Positions 22,834 to 23,728 of a stretch of 23,728 nucleotides of DNA are shown one piece after another (positions within the stretch are counted from its first letter, which is position 1; every line of letters starts with the position of its first letter). Where the stretch lies: contig DKFA01000110.1 in NCBI GenBank assembly GCA_002452695.1, forward strand, positions 1-23,728. The letters run 5' to 3'. The stretch is from Dehalococcoidia bacterium UBA6808. Its GTDB lineage: Bacteria; Chloroflexota; Dehalococcoidia; GIF9; UBA5629. The notes below the pieces were generated by a model, which was given only the letters and a program-made list of their open reading frames with translations, was not told where the DNA came from and did not search any database. Position numbers and translations under genes: made by a program.

Positions 22834-22860
22834 ATTCACTCAGATAAAAATGTTACTGAG
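22834..22860 (+). repeat. Direct repeat 2 at the insertion sequence left end
   Basis: A 27-bp unit beginning ATTCACTCA and ending ATGTTACTGAG, 9 bp after repeat 1 and 8 bp before the transposase ATG. It contains an inverted CTCAG...CTGAG pair. Confidence 0.7.
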
Positions 22861-22868
22861 GGAGGATC

Positions 22869-23728
22869 ATGCCGAACAACGAAAGGATGAACATAAACGA
22901 ACGAAGAAAATACTTGAAACTGGTTCGGTCGAGGTATGTCCAATCGGGGAGAAAGGAACGTAGCCAATTACTATCTGAGATGGAGAGGTGACCGGACTAA
23001 AGCGTAAGAGTCTGATACGGCTAATGAATCTGCCGAGTCTGGAGCGTGCTCCCAGGAAGGTGCGGCCCAAAGCAAGGCGGTATGGGGCGGCTGTGGCTGG
23101 GGTGGTAAGAATAGTCTGGGAGAGCCTGGATTATGTCTGTGCCGAGCGGCTAACACCAGCGCTACTGGACACAGCGCGCCAGTTAGCGAAGTGGGAGGAG
23201 CTTACTCTCACACCTGAGGTCGAAGAGAAGCTTAGCTCCATCAGCCGAGCAACAGTACAACGGCTGTTAAAACGTTTCCAGCAGGATACCCCGAAGCTAC
23301 CCCGACGCAAGCCCCAACCGCCCAACCGTCTCTTGCGGGACGTGCCTATGGAGCGGTTAAGCTGGCAGACTACGGCGCCGGGCAACTTTGAGACTGACCT
23401 GGTGCATCATTGCGGAGCGGTAGCGGCCGGTGATTATATCCACACCTTACAGCTGGTGGATATTGCCACAGGCTGGAGTGAGAGAGTGGCGATCTGGGGA
23501 CGCAGCCAGCAAGCCATGGTAAAGGGTTTTAAGAAGGTTCAGGAACGCTTGCCCTTCCCCATTACTCACCTGCACCCTGACAACGGCAGTGAGTTTTTCA
23601 ACGACCACCTCATCCGTTATTTCGGCGAGAATATAACCGGACTGCGCCTGAGCCGCAGCCGCCCTTACCGGAAGAACGATAACCGATTTGTTGAGCAGAA
23701 GAATAATACCCTGGTGCGGGCTTATGTG
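22869..23728 (+). pseudogene. DDE transposase interrupted by a -1 frameshift, partial
   Basis: The ATG at 22869 (ribosome site GGGAGG) opens MPNNERMNINERRKYLKLVR and stops after 40 codons at TGA 22989-22991. The next 247 codons continue in the -1 frame from 22988 (VTGLKRKSLIRLMN) without a stop to the window end. They cover a helix-turn-helix region (about to 23290) and the catalytic core: ETDLVHHCG (first Asp), HPDNGSEF (second Asp) and KNDNRFVEQKN (Glu). All three catalytic acids are present. No slippery heptamer is seen at the junction, so a one-base deletion is more likely than programmed frameshifting. A GTGA start-stop overlap at 22988 could permit reinitiation, but the SD-like GGAGA is too close. 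Confidence 0.85.

Larger units (their letters stand above)
22799..23728 (+). mobile_element. Insertion sequence, left part, running off the window
   Basis: Tandem direct repeats followed by a DDE/rve transposase mark the left part of an insertion sequence. Family assignment is uncertain; the KNDNRFVEQKN signature suggests the ISNCY or IS481-like groups. The right end and target duplication are outside the window. Confidence 0.75.

Noticed and set aside
22981..22991. Programmed -1 ribosomal frameshift in the transposase
   Set aside because: No slippery heptamer of the X XXY YYZ type and no downstream stem-loop are apparent at GAGAGGTGA.
1..23728. CRISPR array, tRNA or rRNA genes
   Set aside because: No regularly spaced repeats beyond the two IS repeats, and no tRNA cloverleaf or rRNA-like segment was recognised by eye on either strand.

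Overview
The window reads as a 23.7 kb chromosomal segment of an anaerobic bacterium, most likely an uncultivated Chloroflexota of the Dehalococcoidia type. That placement is an inference from the gene families (a complete HypF/C/D/E set, a DUF2344 protein, many orphan PAS sensors, lipoproteins with CARDB or TolB-like folds) and from moderate GC content. It does not rest on a marker gene. No tRNA, rRNA or CRISPR array was seen.

Region 1 (1-1990, + strand) is a three-gene Fe-S cluster operon: a 96-aa CxxC protein, an Mrp/NBP35-type P-loop ATPase that has lost every family cysteine except one unrelated residue near its C terminus, and a NifU/IscU-type scaffold with its three ligand cysteines intact. 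Region 2 (2000-8400, + strand) is a [NiFe]-hydrogenase maturation cluster: hypF, hypC, a TolB-like propeller lipoprotein, hypD, hypE and an M52 maturation endopeptidase. hypA, hypB and the hydrogenase subunits are not in the window. hypF, hypC and hypD each have a good sigma70-type promoter almost touching the start codon, so they probably give leaderless or near-leaderless mRNAs. The promoters of region 1 and of hypC share a 21-bp element (20/21 identical) at exactly the same distance from the -35 box, which hints at common regulation of Fe-S and hydrogenase assembly.

Region 3 (8469-14942) holds a mini-HNH protein, a small membrane protein, an orphan LivK-type binding lipoprotein (- strand), a divergent six-PAS HD-GYP protein, a frameshifted 2TM-domain remnant and a CARDB lipoprotein. 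Region 4 (14957-18242) holds a terminator, a decayed pyridoxamine-phosphate-oxidase-like pseudogene, an unrecognised protein made of two similar halves, and a PAS-PAS-kinase-receiver protein whose H-box histidine is replaced by serine.

Region 5 (18251-22790, - strand) is housekeeping: CNNM/CBS transporter -> DUF2344 protein, then histidine phosphatase (apparently with an ATT start) -> tilS (TTG start) -> Smr-domain protein. Region 6 (22799-end) is the left part of an insertion sequence with two 26-27 bp direct repeats and a DDE transposase interrupted by a frameshift. It lies directly upstream of the CNNM promoter.
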